From: Chryseobacterium wanjuense
GTDB taxonomy: Bacteria; Bacteroidota; Bacteroidia; Flavobacteriales; Weeksellaceae
Assembly (NCBI RefSeq): GCF_900111495.1
Contig: NZ_FOIU01000001.1
Span: 1,984,001-2,048,000 of the forward strand
DNA length: 64,000 nt
Direction: 5' to 3'
A program made the translations under genes and the position numbers. This document shows positions 34,279 to 43,772 of the stretch, one piece after another (the stretch's first letter is position 1; the number at the start of each line of letters is the position of its first letter). The notes under the pieces were generated by a model. The model did no database searches. It was given only the letters and a program-made list of their open reading frames with translations, and was not told the origin of the DNA.

Positions 34279-36279
34279 ATGCAAGGAGAAGACGATCTAA
34301 GAGGACTGGCCAAGATACTGGCGTTTATGCGTGCGGTAAGCATTCTGCTGTTACTGATGCATCTCTATTGGTATTGTTATAGTTTCTTTCTGGAAAAGAA
34401 ATGGACACTCGAAATTATCGGGAAAATACTCACGGGATTTGACAGAACTGCGGGACTGTTTTCTCATCCGCTCTATACCAAAGTATTTGCTTTTGTACTA
34501 CTCGCTTTAAGCTGTTTCGGAACGAAAGGAGTAAAAAATGAAAAGATAACCTGGACGAAAATTAATACCGTTCTTATGATCGGTTTTGTCCTGTTCTTTC
34601 TTAATACTCCGCTGTTGAAGCTTCACTCAGATACAGCAGCCTTTTTTTATATCCTGACATTGGGTTCAGGATACATTGCTCTGATGGTGTCAGGAACGTG
34701 GATGAGCAGGCTATTGAAGAATAACCTCATGGATGATGTTTTCAATAATGAGAACGAAAGCTTCATGCAGGAAACCAGATGCATCAACAATGAGTATTCC
34801 GTTAACCTGCCTACCCGGTTCTATTATAAAGGAAAATGGAACAAAGGATGGATTTCTGTAGTCAATGTTTTTAGAGCAACAATCGTCTTAGGGACACCCG
34901 GTTCCGGAAAATCCTATGCTATTGTTAATAATTATATCAAACAGCATATTGAGAAAGGTTTCGCAATATATATTTATGATTTCAAGTTCGACGACCTTTC
35001 TACCATCGCGTATAATCATTTACTGAAGCATACAGACAAATACAAAGTAAAGCCGAAATTTTATGTTATCAACTTTGATGATCCCCGCTTCAGCCATCGC
35101 TGTAATCCAATCAATCCTGATTTTATGACCGATATATCTGATGCCTATGAATCTGCCTACACTATCATGCTAAATCTCAATAAATCGTGGATTCTTAAGC
35201 AGGGGGATTTTTTCGTCGAGTCTCCAATTATACTCCTCGCCGCTATCATTTGGTTTCTGAAAATATATGATAACGGTAAGTATTGCACATTTCCCCATGC
35301 CATTGAGCTCCTGAATAAAAAATACGCAGATGTTTTCACCATTCTTACTTCATATCCAGAGCTCGAAAATTACCTGTCCCCATTCCTCGATGCATGGGAG
35401 GGAGGTGCGCAGGACCAGTTGCAGGGACAAATAGCGTCAGCTAAGATTCCATTATCCAGAATGATCTCACCACAACTCTACTATGTCATGTCAGGAGATG
35501 ATTTTTCACTGGACATTAATAATCCCGAAGAACCAAAAGTGTTGTGTGTAGGCAATAACCCTGACCGTCAGAATATTTACAGTGCAGCATTGGGTTTGTA
35601 CAACTCGCGTATTGTTAAACTCATTAATAAAAAGGGTCGGTTAAAAAGCTCAGTGATTATCGATGAATTACCTACTATTTATTTCAGGGGATTAGATAAC
35701 TTGATCGCCACCGCACGAAGCAATAAAGTGGCCGTATGTCTGGGTTTTCAGGATTTTTCGCAGCTAACGCGTGATTATGGAGACAAGGAAAGTAAGGTCA
35801 TACAAAATACGGTGGGAAATATATTCAGCGGACAAGTCGTTGGCGACACCGCTAAAAGTCTTTCGGAACGTTTCGGAAAAGTATTACAGAAACGCCAAAG
35901 CATGACCATTAACCGAAATGATAAATCTACCTCCATATCCACACAACTTGACAGCCTTATCCCTGCATCAAAAATATCGACCCTCACACAAGGAATGTTT
36001 GTAGGAGCTGTAGCAGATAACTTTGATGAGCGTATCGAGCAAAAGATATTCCATGCAGAAATAGTTGTAGACAATGATAAAGTAGCTGCTGAAACAAAAG
36101 CCTATAAAAAAATCCCTCAGATTCGTTCTTTTCTGAACGAAAACGAAGAGGATATCCTGAAACAGGAAATTGAAGCAAATTACAGGCAGATCAAACTGGA
36201 TATTACCCAAATCATTGAAAAGGAAAAAGAGCGGATTAAAAATGATCCTAATCTGCAGCATTTAGTACAACAGAGATAA
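34279..36279 (+). CDS. mobC: Type IV coupling protein MobC (VirD4/TraG family)
   Basis: A 666-residue coupling protein. It has four or so N-terminal membrane helices (about 18-36, 63-80, 92-110, 117-140), Walker A GTPGSGKS near residues 204-211 and Walker B VIIDELPTIYF near 459-469. The final part is a charged helix (QEIEANYRQIKLD). It links the relaxase-DNA complex to the mating pore at the inner membrane. It has its own promoter with two ICE boxes and is separated from mobA-mobB by cargo. Confidence 0.92.
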   Translation: MQGEDDLRGLAKILAFMRAVSILLLLMHLYWYCYSFFLEKKWTLEIIGKILTGFDRTAGLFSHPLYTKVFAFVLLALSCFGTKGVKNEKITWTKINTVLMIGFVLFFLNTPLLKLHSDTAAFFYILTLGSGYIALMVSGTWMSRLLKNNLMDDVFNNENESFMQETRCINNEYSVNLPTRFYYKGKWNKGWISVVNVFRATIVLGTPGSGKSYAIVNNYIKQHIEKGFAIYIYDFKFDDLSTIAYNHLLKHTDKYKVKPKFYVINFDDPRFSHRCNPINPDFMTDISDAYESAYTIMLNLNKSWILKQGDFFVESPIILLAAIIWFLKIYDNGKYCTFPHAIELLNKKYADVFTILTSYPELENYLSPFLDAWEGGAQDQLQGQIASAKIPLSRMISPQLYYVMSGDDFSLDINNPEEPKVLCVGNNPDRQNIYSAALGLYNSRIVKLINKKGRLKSSVIIDELPTIYFRGLDNLIATARSNKVAVCLGFQDFSQLTRDYGDKESKVIQNTVGNIFSGQVVGDTAKSLSERFGKVLQKRQSMTINRNDKSTSISTQLDSLIPASKISTLTQGMFVGAVADNFDERIEQKIFHAEIVVDNDKVAAETKAYKKIPQIRSFLNENEEDILKQEIEANYRQIKLDITQIIEKEKERIKNDPNLQHLVQQR

Positions 36280-36612
36280 GTAATTCAGCTTTTTTTCATT
36301 AGCATTTTGAATTGTAAACATTTTATACCTCAAACATTGTGACTTATATACATTTATACTATCAATATTTAAGCCCTTTAATAGTGTATTTTTACTATAT
36401 TTGACGGTACAAATGTAGCTAAGCTTTGGTTGTATTCGAACAAATGACATTGCAAAAGAGAACGCTATCTCACAAGCTTACCTTTTGAAATAATAAGGCA
36501 AAAGCTATAAAACAATTAATTAATATGTCCGGATTATGAATAACCTAATATTGAAGATGTGTCAGAACTATGAAATTCTGGAAATTAATGTATAAGATTT
36601 ATTGAAAGAAGA
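36280..36612 (+). promoter_or_regulatory. Upstream region of the hsd operon
   Basis: No gene. A perfect -7 box TATATTTG lies at 36396-36403, without TTG at the ideal -33 position; it would give a leader of about 200 bases before hsdR. No ICE box is seen, so the restriction operon is probably expressed independently of the transfer genes. Confidence 0.4.
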
Positions 36613-39609
36613 ATGAATAAAGAATACCAAATAGAAGATAATTTAATTGAACTGCTAAAAGGGCTTAAATATGTTTATCGACCTGATATTGTCGATAGGA
36701 AAACACTCGAACAAAACTTCAAAACTAAATTCGAAGCTCTTAATCGTGTTCGATTGACGGACAATGAATCTTTGAGGTTGCGTGAAGAGATAATAAATCC
36801 TGACGTTTTTGCTGCTTCTAAATTGTTGCGCGAAAGACAATACTTTCAGCGTGACGATGGAACGCCTTTGCATTATACTTTAGTTAATAACAGAGAATGG
36901 TGCAAGAATGACTTTGAAATCATCAATCAATTGCGAATCAATACTGAAAACAGCTATCAACGGTATGACGTTCTTTTGTTAATTAACGGAATACCTGTCG
37001 TGCAAATTGAATTAAAAAAAGGTGATATTTCACATCGGAAAGCGATGCAGCAAATTGTGGATTACAAAAATGAACCTGGCAATGGTTATGGCAATTCCTT
37101 ACTTTGCTTTATGCAATTATTTATAGTAAGCAACGGAGGAAGAACTCTTTATTTTGCTAATAATAAAAATCAGCATTTTGCTTTTAACGCAGATGAACAA
37201 TTCCTGCCGGTTTATGAATTAGCAGACATAGACAATAAAAAAATTAACCATTTACATGATTTTACCGAAAAGTTTTTGACCAAATGTACCTTAGCTGAAA
37301 TGATTAGCAAGTACATGGTGCTTGTTGAGAGTGAACAAAAATTGCTTGTTATGAGACCATATCAAATTTATGCAGTAAAAGCAATTGTTAGCTGCATAAA
37401 TGACAATAGAGGCAATGGCTATATATGGCATACTACGGGTAGTGGAAAAACATTGACTTCGTTTAAGGCATCAACATTGCTAAAAAACAATCCAGATATA
37501 GAAAAGTGTCTATTTGTTGTTGATAGAAAAGATCTTGACAGACAAACCAGAGAAGAATTTAACAAATTTCAGGAAGGAAGTGTAGAAGAAAATACGAATA
37601 CCGAAACATTGGTAAAACGTTTGCTATCTACCGATTATGCCAATAAGGTAATTGTTACCACCATTCAAAAATTAGGATTGGCGTTGGATGGTACTCAAAA
37701 GAAAAATTATAAAGAGCGTTTAGAGCCTTTAAGAAATAAACGTATAATTTTCATCTTTGACGAATGCCACCGTTCGCAGTTTGGTGATAATCACAAAGCA
37801 ATTAAAGAGTTTTTTCCTAATGCTCAGCTATTTGGTTTTACAGGTACGCCTATTTTTGGTGAAAATGCTACTTATAATATTAGGGAAGGAGAATATGGTT
37901 CATACAAAACCACCGAAAGTATTTTTGAAAAGCAACTGCATGCCTATACTATTACACATGCTATTGACGATAAAAATGTGTTGCGTTTTCACATTGATTA
38001 TTTCAAAGGCAACCAGGATGCCAAACCTGGGGAAGCAATTGCTCAACAAGCCGTGGTGGAAGCTGTTTTGGAAAAGCATGACGTAGCTACTAATCAACGA
38101 AAGTTTAATGCGGTATTAGCGACAGCTTCTATCAACAACGCTATCGAATATTACCAACTTTTTAAAGAGGTTCAGAAAAAGAAACAAACTGAAAACCCAG
38201 CCTATCTCCCTTTTAATATTGCTTGCGTATTCTCACCTCCTGCCCAATTAATTGCCAAAGATGGTGATCAGCAGAGTCAGAAAAATGCGGCAGATATTAA
38301 ACAGCTTCAAGAAGATCTGAATCAGGAAAAGGAAGATAACAAACAAAATCCTGAAGAAAAGAAAAAAGCATTAACAGAAATTATTGCCGACTACAATAAA
38401 CAATTTAACACCAGTCATAGTATCAATGAATTTGACTTGTACTATCAGGATGTACAAACACGAATTAAAAACCAGAAATATAGTAATAAAGACTATCCAC
38501 ATAAAAATAAAATCGACATTACTATAGTGGTGGATATGCTGCTTACGGGTTTCGACAGCAAATACCTGAATACTTTGTACGTAGACAAAAATCTGAAATA
38601 CCATGGACTAATACAAGCTTTTTCACGTACCAACCGTGTGCTGAACGATACCAAACCTTATGGCAATATTTTAGATTTTCGCTCACAACAGGAAACTGTT
38701 AACCAAGCAATTGGTCTTTTCTCAGGAGTGGACAAAGGACGTGCTAAAGAAATTTGGCTAGTAGATTCGGCACCTGTAGTGATGGATAAATTTAAAGAAG
38801 CTGTAGAAAAATTGTCCATTTTTATGCAGGAGCATAATTTGCTGAATAAGCCGCAGGAGGTGTATAATCTCAAAGGTGATGCAGCTCGAATTGCTTTTGT
38901 AAAAAATTTTAAAGAAGTACAAAGACTCAAAACTCAATTAGATCAATACACAGATCTGGAGGAAGAACAGAAAGAAAAAATTGAGGCCATTCTGCCAAGC
39001 CAAACTTTGCAAGCTTTCAGAAGCTCTTATATAGAAACAGCAAAACAATTACGGGAGAAACAGCAAAAAGAGGGCGATCAAGCATCACTCGAAATCCAGC
39101 AGTTAGATTTTGAATTTGTCTTGTTTGCTTCTGCAGTAATTGATTATGACTACATTATGAACCTCATTGCGGATAGTACGCAAAAAAAACCTGCTAAACA
39201 AAAAATGACCAAAACACAAGTAATCGGTTTATTGAGTGCCAATTCCAATCTAATGGATGAGCAGGAAAATTTAACTGAGTACATCAATAGTTTGGATTGG
39301 AACAGCGGTCAAGATGTTGACACTTTGCGCAAAGGTTATGAAACATTCAAAGACGATAAATACAACCAGGAATTAGCTGATATTGCTCACAAATATGGTT
39401 TACCAGCCACTGACCTAAAAACCTTTGTAGAAAAGATTATGAGCCGGATGATTTTTGATGGTGAAAAATTAACAGACTTACTAGAACCGTTAGAATTAAG
39501 CTGGAAAGAACGAAGAAAAAAAGAATTAGCATTAATGGAGGACTTAACACCACAATTAAAAAAATTAGCCCAAGGGCGTGAAATAGCAGGATTGGCAGCT
39601 TATGAATAA
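36613..39609 (+). CDS. hsdR: Type I restriction enzyme, subunit R
   Basis: A 998-residue HsdR. The nuclease motif is Asp 119, Glu 133-x-Lys 135 (YDVLLLINGIPVVQIELKKG). The helicase has Walker A TGSGKT (275-280), DECH (383-386), a GFTGTPIFGE motif near 405 and a late motif with LIQAFSRTNRV near 665. It cuts and translocates DNA as part of an R2M2S complex. The stop overlaps the hsdS start by 8 bases. The operon order hsdR-hsdS-prrC-hsdM is unusual, since hsdM normally leads. Confidence 0.93.
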   Translation: MNKEYQIEDNLIELLKGLKYVYRPDIVDRKTLEQNFKTKFEALNRVRLTDNESLRLREEIINPDVFAASKLLRERQYFQRDDGTPLHYTLVNNREWCKNDFEIINQLRINTENSYQRYDVLLLINGIPVVQIELKKGDISHRKAMQQIVDYKNEPGNGYGNSLLCFMQLFIVSNGGRTLYFANNKNQHFAFNADEQFLPVYELADIDNKKINHLHDFTEKFLTKCTLAEMISKYMVLVESEQKLLVMRPYQIYAVKAIVSCINDNRGNGYIWHTTGSGKTLTSFKASTLLKNNPDIEKCLFVVDRKDLDRQTREEFNKFQEGSVEENTNTETLVKRLLSTDYANKVIVTTIQKLGLALDGTQKKNYKERLEPLRNKRIIFIFDECHRSQFGDNHKAIKEFFPNAQLFGFTGTPIFGENATYNIREGEYGSYKTTESIFEKQLHAYTITHAIDDKNVLRFHIDYFKGNQDAKPGEAIAQQAVVEAVLEKHDVATNQRKFNAVLATASINNAIEYYQLFKEVQKKKQTENPAYLPFNIACVFSPPAQLIAKDGDQQSQKNAADIKQLQEDLNQEKEDNKQNPEEKKKALTEIIADYNKQFNTSHSINEFDLYYQDVQTRIKNQKYSNKDYPHKNKIDITIVVDMLLTGFDSKYLNTLYVDKNLKYHGLIQAFSRTNRVLNDTKPYGNILDFRSQQETVNQAIGLFSGVDKGRAKEIWLVDSAPVVMDKFKEAVEKLSIFMQEHNLLNKPQEVYNLKGDAARIAFVKNFKEVQRLKTQLDQYTDLEEEQKEKIEAILPSQTLQAFRSSYIETAKQLREKQQKEGDQASLEIQQLDFEFVLFASAVIDYDYIMNLIADSTQKKPAKQKMTKTQVIGLLSANSNLMDEQENLTEYINSLDWNSGQDVDTLRKGYETFKDDKYNQELADIAHKYGLPATDLKTFVEKIMSRMIFDGEKLTDLLEPLELSWKERRKKELALMEDLTPQLKKLAQGREIAGLAAYE

Positions 39610-40882
39610 CAAGAATAAATTAATACCGGAATTGCGTTTTCCAGAGTTCTCAGAAGTTCGGAAATGGGAGATGAAGAGAATTTCTGAGCTTGGTAAAATT
39701 ATTAATGGATTGACCGGAAAAAGTGGCGAAGACTTCGGAACGGGTAAACCGTTCGTGACCTATAAGCAAGTTTTTGACAATTCTGTTATCGATTTTCAGA
39801 AGTGCGCAAGAGTCCAAATTGGTGAAAATGAAAATCAAAACTCATTGCAGAAAGGTGACATTCTATTTACTACCTCTTCCGAAACACCTAGTGAAGTGGG
39901 GTTCGCATCTGTTTTGATTGATTCACCGAAAGAGGAAACTTACTTGAATAGTTTTTGTTTTTCATTAAGACCATTTTCTTTAGAAGAAACTCAACCTCAA
40001 TTTTCTCGGTATCTCTTTCATAGTTCTATTTTCCGAAAAGCCATCATTTCTCTAGCTCAAGGGAGTACTAGATACAATATTTCGAAAGCTGGATTTTTGA
40101 ATATAATGGTCCCAGTCCCAAAATCCAAAGAACAACAAAAAATTGCTTCCTGCCTTTCATCTTTAGATGAGGTAATTGTAGCCCACAGCCGAAAGTTAGA
40201 ATTACTCAAAGACCACAAAAAGGGCTTGATGCAAAGCCTTTTTCCGCAAGGGGGTGAGAAAGCACCTAAGTTTAGGTTTAAGGAGTTTGAGAAAGATGGG
40301 GAATGGATTGAGAGAAAATTGGAAGAATTAGCAAAAAGAGGATCTGGACATACACCAAATAAACAAGTCTCTAACTATTACAATGGGGGAATAAAATGGG
40401 TTTCACTCGCTGATTCAAACAAACTTGATAGTAGGTATGTATACGACACTAAAATTCAAATATCAAAAGAAGGAATTGAAAACTCTTCTGCCGTACTTCA
40501 CCCCGCAGGTACTGTAATTCTTAGCCGTGACGCTGGAGTAGGCAAAAGTGCTATTCTGCATTCCGAAATGGCAGTAAGCCAGCATTTTATTGTATGGGTT
40601 TGTGATGAATCCAAACTATCAAATTGGTTCCTATATTACGTTTTTCAAATTTTAAAACCTGTGTTTGAAAGCATTGCTGTTGGAAGTACAATTAAGACTA
40701 TTGGCCTACCATATTTCAAAGAATTATTAATTATAATTCCCTCAGTCAATGAGCAACTAAAAATCGCTTCCTGTCTTTTTTCTTTAGATGAACTTATCAC
40801 AGCACAAGCAGAGAAAATAGAACAATTAAAACAGCATAAAAAAGGATTAATGCAAGGGTTGTTTCCAAAAATGAATGATTAG
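39602..40882 (+). CDS. hsdS: Type I restriction specificity subunit
   Basis: A 426-residue HsdS with two target-recognition domains, each followed by a conserved helix region: SKEQQKIASCLSSLDEVIVA and LKDHKKGLMQSLFPQ at about 178-217, and NEQLKIASCLFSLDELITA with LKQHKKGLMQGLFPK at about 380-423. The internal repeat is typical of HsdS and directs recognition of a bipartite site, which cannot be predicted here. Overlaps hsdR; 3 bases before the prrC-like gene. Confidence 0.93.
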   Translation: MNNKNKLIPELRFPEFSEVRKWEMKRISELGKIINGLTGKSGEDFGTGKPFVTYKQVFDNSVIDFQKCARVQIGENENQNSLQKGDILFTTSSETPSEVGFASVLIDSPKEETYLNSFCFSLRPFSLEETQPQFSRYLFHSSIFRKAIISLAQGSTRYNISKAGFLNIMVPVPKSKEQQKIASCLSSLDEVIVAHSRKLELLKDHKKGLMQSLFPQGGEKAPKFRFKEFEKDGEWIERKLEELAKRGSGHTPNKQVSNYYNGGIKWVSLADSNKLDSRYVYDTKIQISKEGIENSSAVLHPAGTVILSRDAGVGKSAILHSEMAVSQHFIVWVCDESKLSNWFLYYVFQILKPVFESIAVGSTIKTIGLPYFKELLIIIPSVNEQLKIASCLFSLDELITAQAEKIEQLKQHKKGLMQGLFPKMND

Positions 40883-40885
40883 AAA

Positions 40886-42031
40886 ATGAGTACAATAACT
40901 AATTTTGCCACCCTGGGAGAGATAGCCCAACACTTTCGAAAAGATTTAGTTGGCGATCATCGTCCAATGAAAGATTTGGTGCTATTCTTTGCTCACAACG
41001 GCACAGGTAAAACCAGGCTTTCCATGGAGTTTAAACAGGCAGGAAAAGTGTTTGATAGTGAAGGAAATGTAACTAGTAGGGATACTTTATATTTTAATGC
41101 TTTTACAGAAGATTTATTCTCTTGGAACAATGACCTAGAAAATGATACCAATAGAATACTTACACTAAATTCGGATTCTGCATTTTTTAATGGGTTACAT
41201 GAATTAGATTTAGATGTCAAAATCGAATCTTTCTTTAGTAACTATGTCGATTTAAAATTTGACATTGATTATGATAAGTCAACCGTGGCTTTTTCAAGAA
41301 GTATAATTGTCGATGGCAATGAACAAACAATAGAAAATATTAAAATTTCTAGAGGTGAAGAAACTTTATTTATTTGGTGTTTTTTTCTTGCTATTTGCCA
41401 ATTAGCTATTGACAAAGACCCGGCGTACAGTTGGGTAAAGTATATTTATATTGATGATCCAGTATCCTCGCTTGACGAAAACAATGCCATTTCTGTAGCA
41501 TGTGATTTATGTAATTTGCTTACCGTTGAAGGGAACGATATCAAAACAGTAATCTCAACACATCACAGTCTATTTTTTAACGTACTCTACAATGAGTTCG
41601 GCAGAAAGGTTAAAAATAAGCGTTACTTTTTGCACTGTAAAAGTGCTAATAGATATGCTTTACAAGATACAAATGACACGCCTTTTTTTCATCATATAGC
41701 AATGTTAAGCGAACTTAAGAAAGTTGTTAAATCTAATAAAATCTATACATATCATTTTAATTCCCTGAGGAGTATTTTAGAAAAGACAGCAACTTTTTTT
41801 GGTTATGAAAAGATTGATAAATGTATCGATGGTTTAGAAGACGAAGTACTTTTTGAGCGAGCATTACAGCTATTTAGTCATGGAAAATATTCAGTATTTG
41901 ACCCGGTAGAAATGGGTGATGATAACAAAGAACTTTTTAAACGAATCTTAGATGGATTTCTTAATAAGTATGAATTTTATTTTCCAGAAATATTTAATGA
42001 AGAAGTTCGAACAGAAACAGAATTAAGATGA
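40886..42031 (+). CDS. prrC: PrrC-type anticodon nuclease
   Basis: A 381-residue protein, close in length to E. coli PrrC (396). The ABC-type ATPase has Walker A AHNGTGKT (36-43), signature KISRGEET (153-160), Walker B YIYIDDPVSSLDE (186-198) and the His switch STHH (224-227). The C-terminal domain keeps the anticodon-nuclease triad: Arg 295 and Glu 299 (LRSILEKT) and His 332 (FSHGKY). The spacings of 4 and 33 match the PrrC triad (Arg 320, Glu 324, His 356). PrrC is held silent by its type I enzyme and cleaves tRNA-Lys when a phage inhibits restriction. Its place within an hsd operon fits. It overlaps hsdM by ATGA. Confidence 0.85.
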   Translation: MSTITNFATLGEIAQHFRKDLVGDHRPMKDLVLFFAHNGTGKTRLSMEFKQAGKVFDSEGNVTSRDTLYFNAFTEDLFSWNNDLENDTNRILTLNSDSAFFNGLHELDLDVKIESFFSNYVDLKFDIDYDKSTVAFSRSIIVDGNEQTIENIKISRGEETLFIWCFFLAICQLAIDKDPAYSWVKYIYIDDPVSSLDENNAISVACDLCNLLTVEGNDIKTVISTHHSLFFNVLYNEFGRKVKNKRYFLHCKSANRYALQDTNDTPFFHHIAMLSELKKVVKSNKIYTYHFNSLRSILEKTATFFGYEKIDKCIDGLEDEVLFERALQLFSHGKYSVFDPVEMGDDNKELFKRILDGFLNKYEFYFPEIFNEEVRTETELR

Positions 42032-43659
42032 CACAAAAAGAACAACAACAATTAGGAAAAACCCTTTGGAATATAGCTAACGAGTTACGTGGAGCGATGA
42101 ATGCGGACGACTTTCGCGACTATATGCTTTCTTTTCTTTTCTTGCGATATCTATCTTTTAATTATGAAGAAGCAGCAAAAAAAGAACTTGGATCAGATTA
42201 TCCAAACTTAGCAAAAGATGATAGCAGAACGCCACTATCTGTATGGTATGACGCCAATCAAACCGATATCAAAGAGTTTGAAAAGCAAATGCGAAGAAAA
42301 GTACATTATGTAATTCAGCCGCAACATTTATGGAGCAATATTACAGAACTAGCACGTATACAAGATGATAAATTATTAAAAACTTTAGAAGAGGGATTCC
42401 GTTATATAGAAAACGAATCCTTTGATAGTGCATTCCAGGGGTTATTCTCTGAGATTAATTTAAATTCCGAGAAATTAGGTAAAACCAATACCGAAAGAAA
42501 TAATAAGTTATGCACAATCATTAAGAAAATTGCAGATGGTATTGCTGATTTTACTACCGACTCAGATACCTTGGGTGATGCTTATGAATATCTGATTGGT
42601 CAATTTGCTGCCGGTTCCGGCAAAAAAGCAGGTGAGTTCTATACGCCTCAACAAATTTCAACCATATTGTCTAAAATTGTTACGTTGGACAGTCAAGACC
42701 CCACAACAGGACCGAAAAAAAAATTCGATAAAATCCTTGATTTTGCTTGTGGATCAGGTTCTTTACTATTAAATGTCAGGCATCGAATCAAAGACAATAA
42801 TGGCGCTATAGGAAAAATTTATGGACAAGAAAAAAACATTACTACCTATAACCTTGCACGGATGAATATGCTGTTGCACGGAATGAAAGACACCGAGTTT
42901 GAGATATTTCACGGGGATACTTTGCTTAACCATTGGGAGCTGCTCAACGAAATGAATCCATCCAAAAAGATAGAGTTTGATGCTATTGTTGCTAATCCTC
43001 CTTTTAGTTTACGGTGGGAACCAAACGAAATTTTGGCAGAAGATTTTAGGTTCAATGGTTATGGTTTAGCACCTAAATCAGCTGCCGACTTTGCTTTTTT
43101 ATTGCATGGTCTTCACTTCTTAGGAAAAGAAGGAACCATGGCTATTATTTTACCGCATGGTGTTTTATTTAGGGGTGGCACAGAGGCTCTTATTCGAGAG
43201 AAGTTGTTAAGAGATAATCATATTGACACCATAATTGGCTTACCATCTAATTTATTCTACTCTACAGGCATACCTGTCTGTATTTTAGTCTTGAAAAAAT
43301 GTAAAAAGTATGATGATGTATTATTCATTAATGCTGTAGAACATTACAAACCAGGAAAAAGACAAAATACACTCCGAGAAGGAGAAGATGGAGAACCTAA
43401 CGACATTCAAAAGATTGTAGATACCTATCAATTCAGACCAGCATATATTGAAAAGTATGCGCGTAGGGTTTCAATTGAAGAAATCGAAAAAAATGGTTAT
43501 AACCTGAATATCGCTCGCTATGTTAGTATTGCACGAGATGAAGTACAAATTGACTTGAAAGAAGTAAATAAAAATTTAACCTCGATAAATGACAGCATTA
43601 AAACTTATACTGATAGACACAATAATTTTTTAAGAGAATTAGGTTTAGATCCCATTTAA
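42028..43659 (+). CDS. hsdM: Type I restriction enzyme, methylase subunit
   Basis: A 543-residue N6-adenine methylase: HsdM N-terminal helical domain (1-150), motif I DFACGSGSLL (238-247) and catalytic NPPF (323-326). GEFYTPQQI near 202-210 is the typical segment before motif I. It protects host DNA and with HsdS and HsdR forms the restriction enzyme. Its start overlaps the end of prrC (ATGA), so it is translated together with it. Confidence 0.94.
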   Translation: MTQKEQQQLGKTLWNIANELRGAMNADDFRDYMLSFLFLRYLSFNYEEAAKKELGSDYPNLAKDDSRTPLSVWYDANQTDIKEFEKQMRRKVHYVIQPQHLWSNITELARIQDDKLLKTLEEGFRYIENESFDSAFQGLFSEINLNSEKLGKTNTERNNKLCTIIKKIADGIADFTTDSDTLGDAYEYLIGQFAAGSGKKAGEFYTPQQISTILSKIVTLDSQDPTTGPKKKFDKILDFACGSGSLLLNVRHRIKDNNGAIGKIYGQEKNITTYNLARMNMLLHGMKDTEFEIFHGDTLLNHWELLNEMNPSKKIEFDAIVANPPFSLRWEPNEILAEDFRFNGYGLAPKSAADFAFLLHGLHFLGKEGTMAIILPHGVLFRGGTEALIREKLLRDNHIDTIIGLPSNLFYSTGIPVCILVLKKCKKYDDVLFINAVEHYKPGKRQNTLREGEDGEPNDIQKIVDTYQFRPAYIEKYARRVSIEEIEKNGYNLNIARYVSIARDEVQIDLKEVNKNLTSINDSIKTYTDRHNNFLRELGLDPI

Positions 43660-43707
43660 TGCAATATTAAATAATGTTTAAATTAGTATTTATTATGATA
43701 CTCTAAT

Positions 43708-43737
43708 AAAACCCTCTGAGTAATTATAGAGGGTTTT
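43708..43737. terminator. Bidirectional terminator after hsdM
   Basis: AAAACCCTCT (43708-43717) pairs with AGAGGGTTTT (43728-43737), with T residues on both sides. It serves hsdM and the convergent methylase-helicase gene. Confidence 0.85.
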
Positions 43738-43772
43738 ATTTTGTTCAATCAAAAGGTAGGAAATCACAAGAA

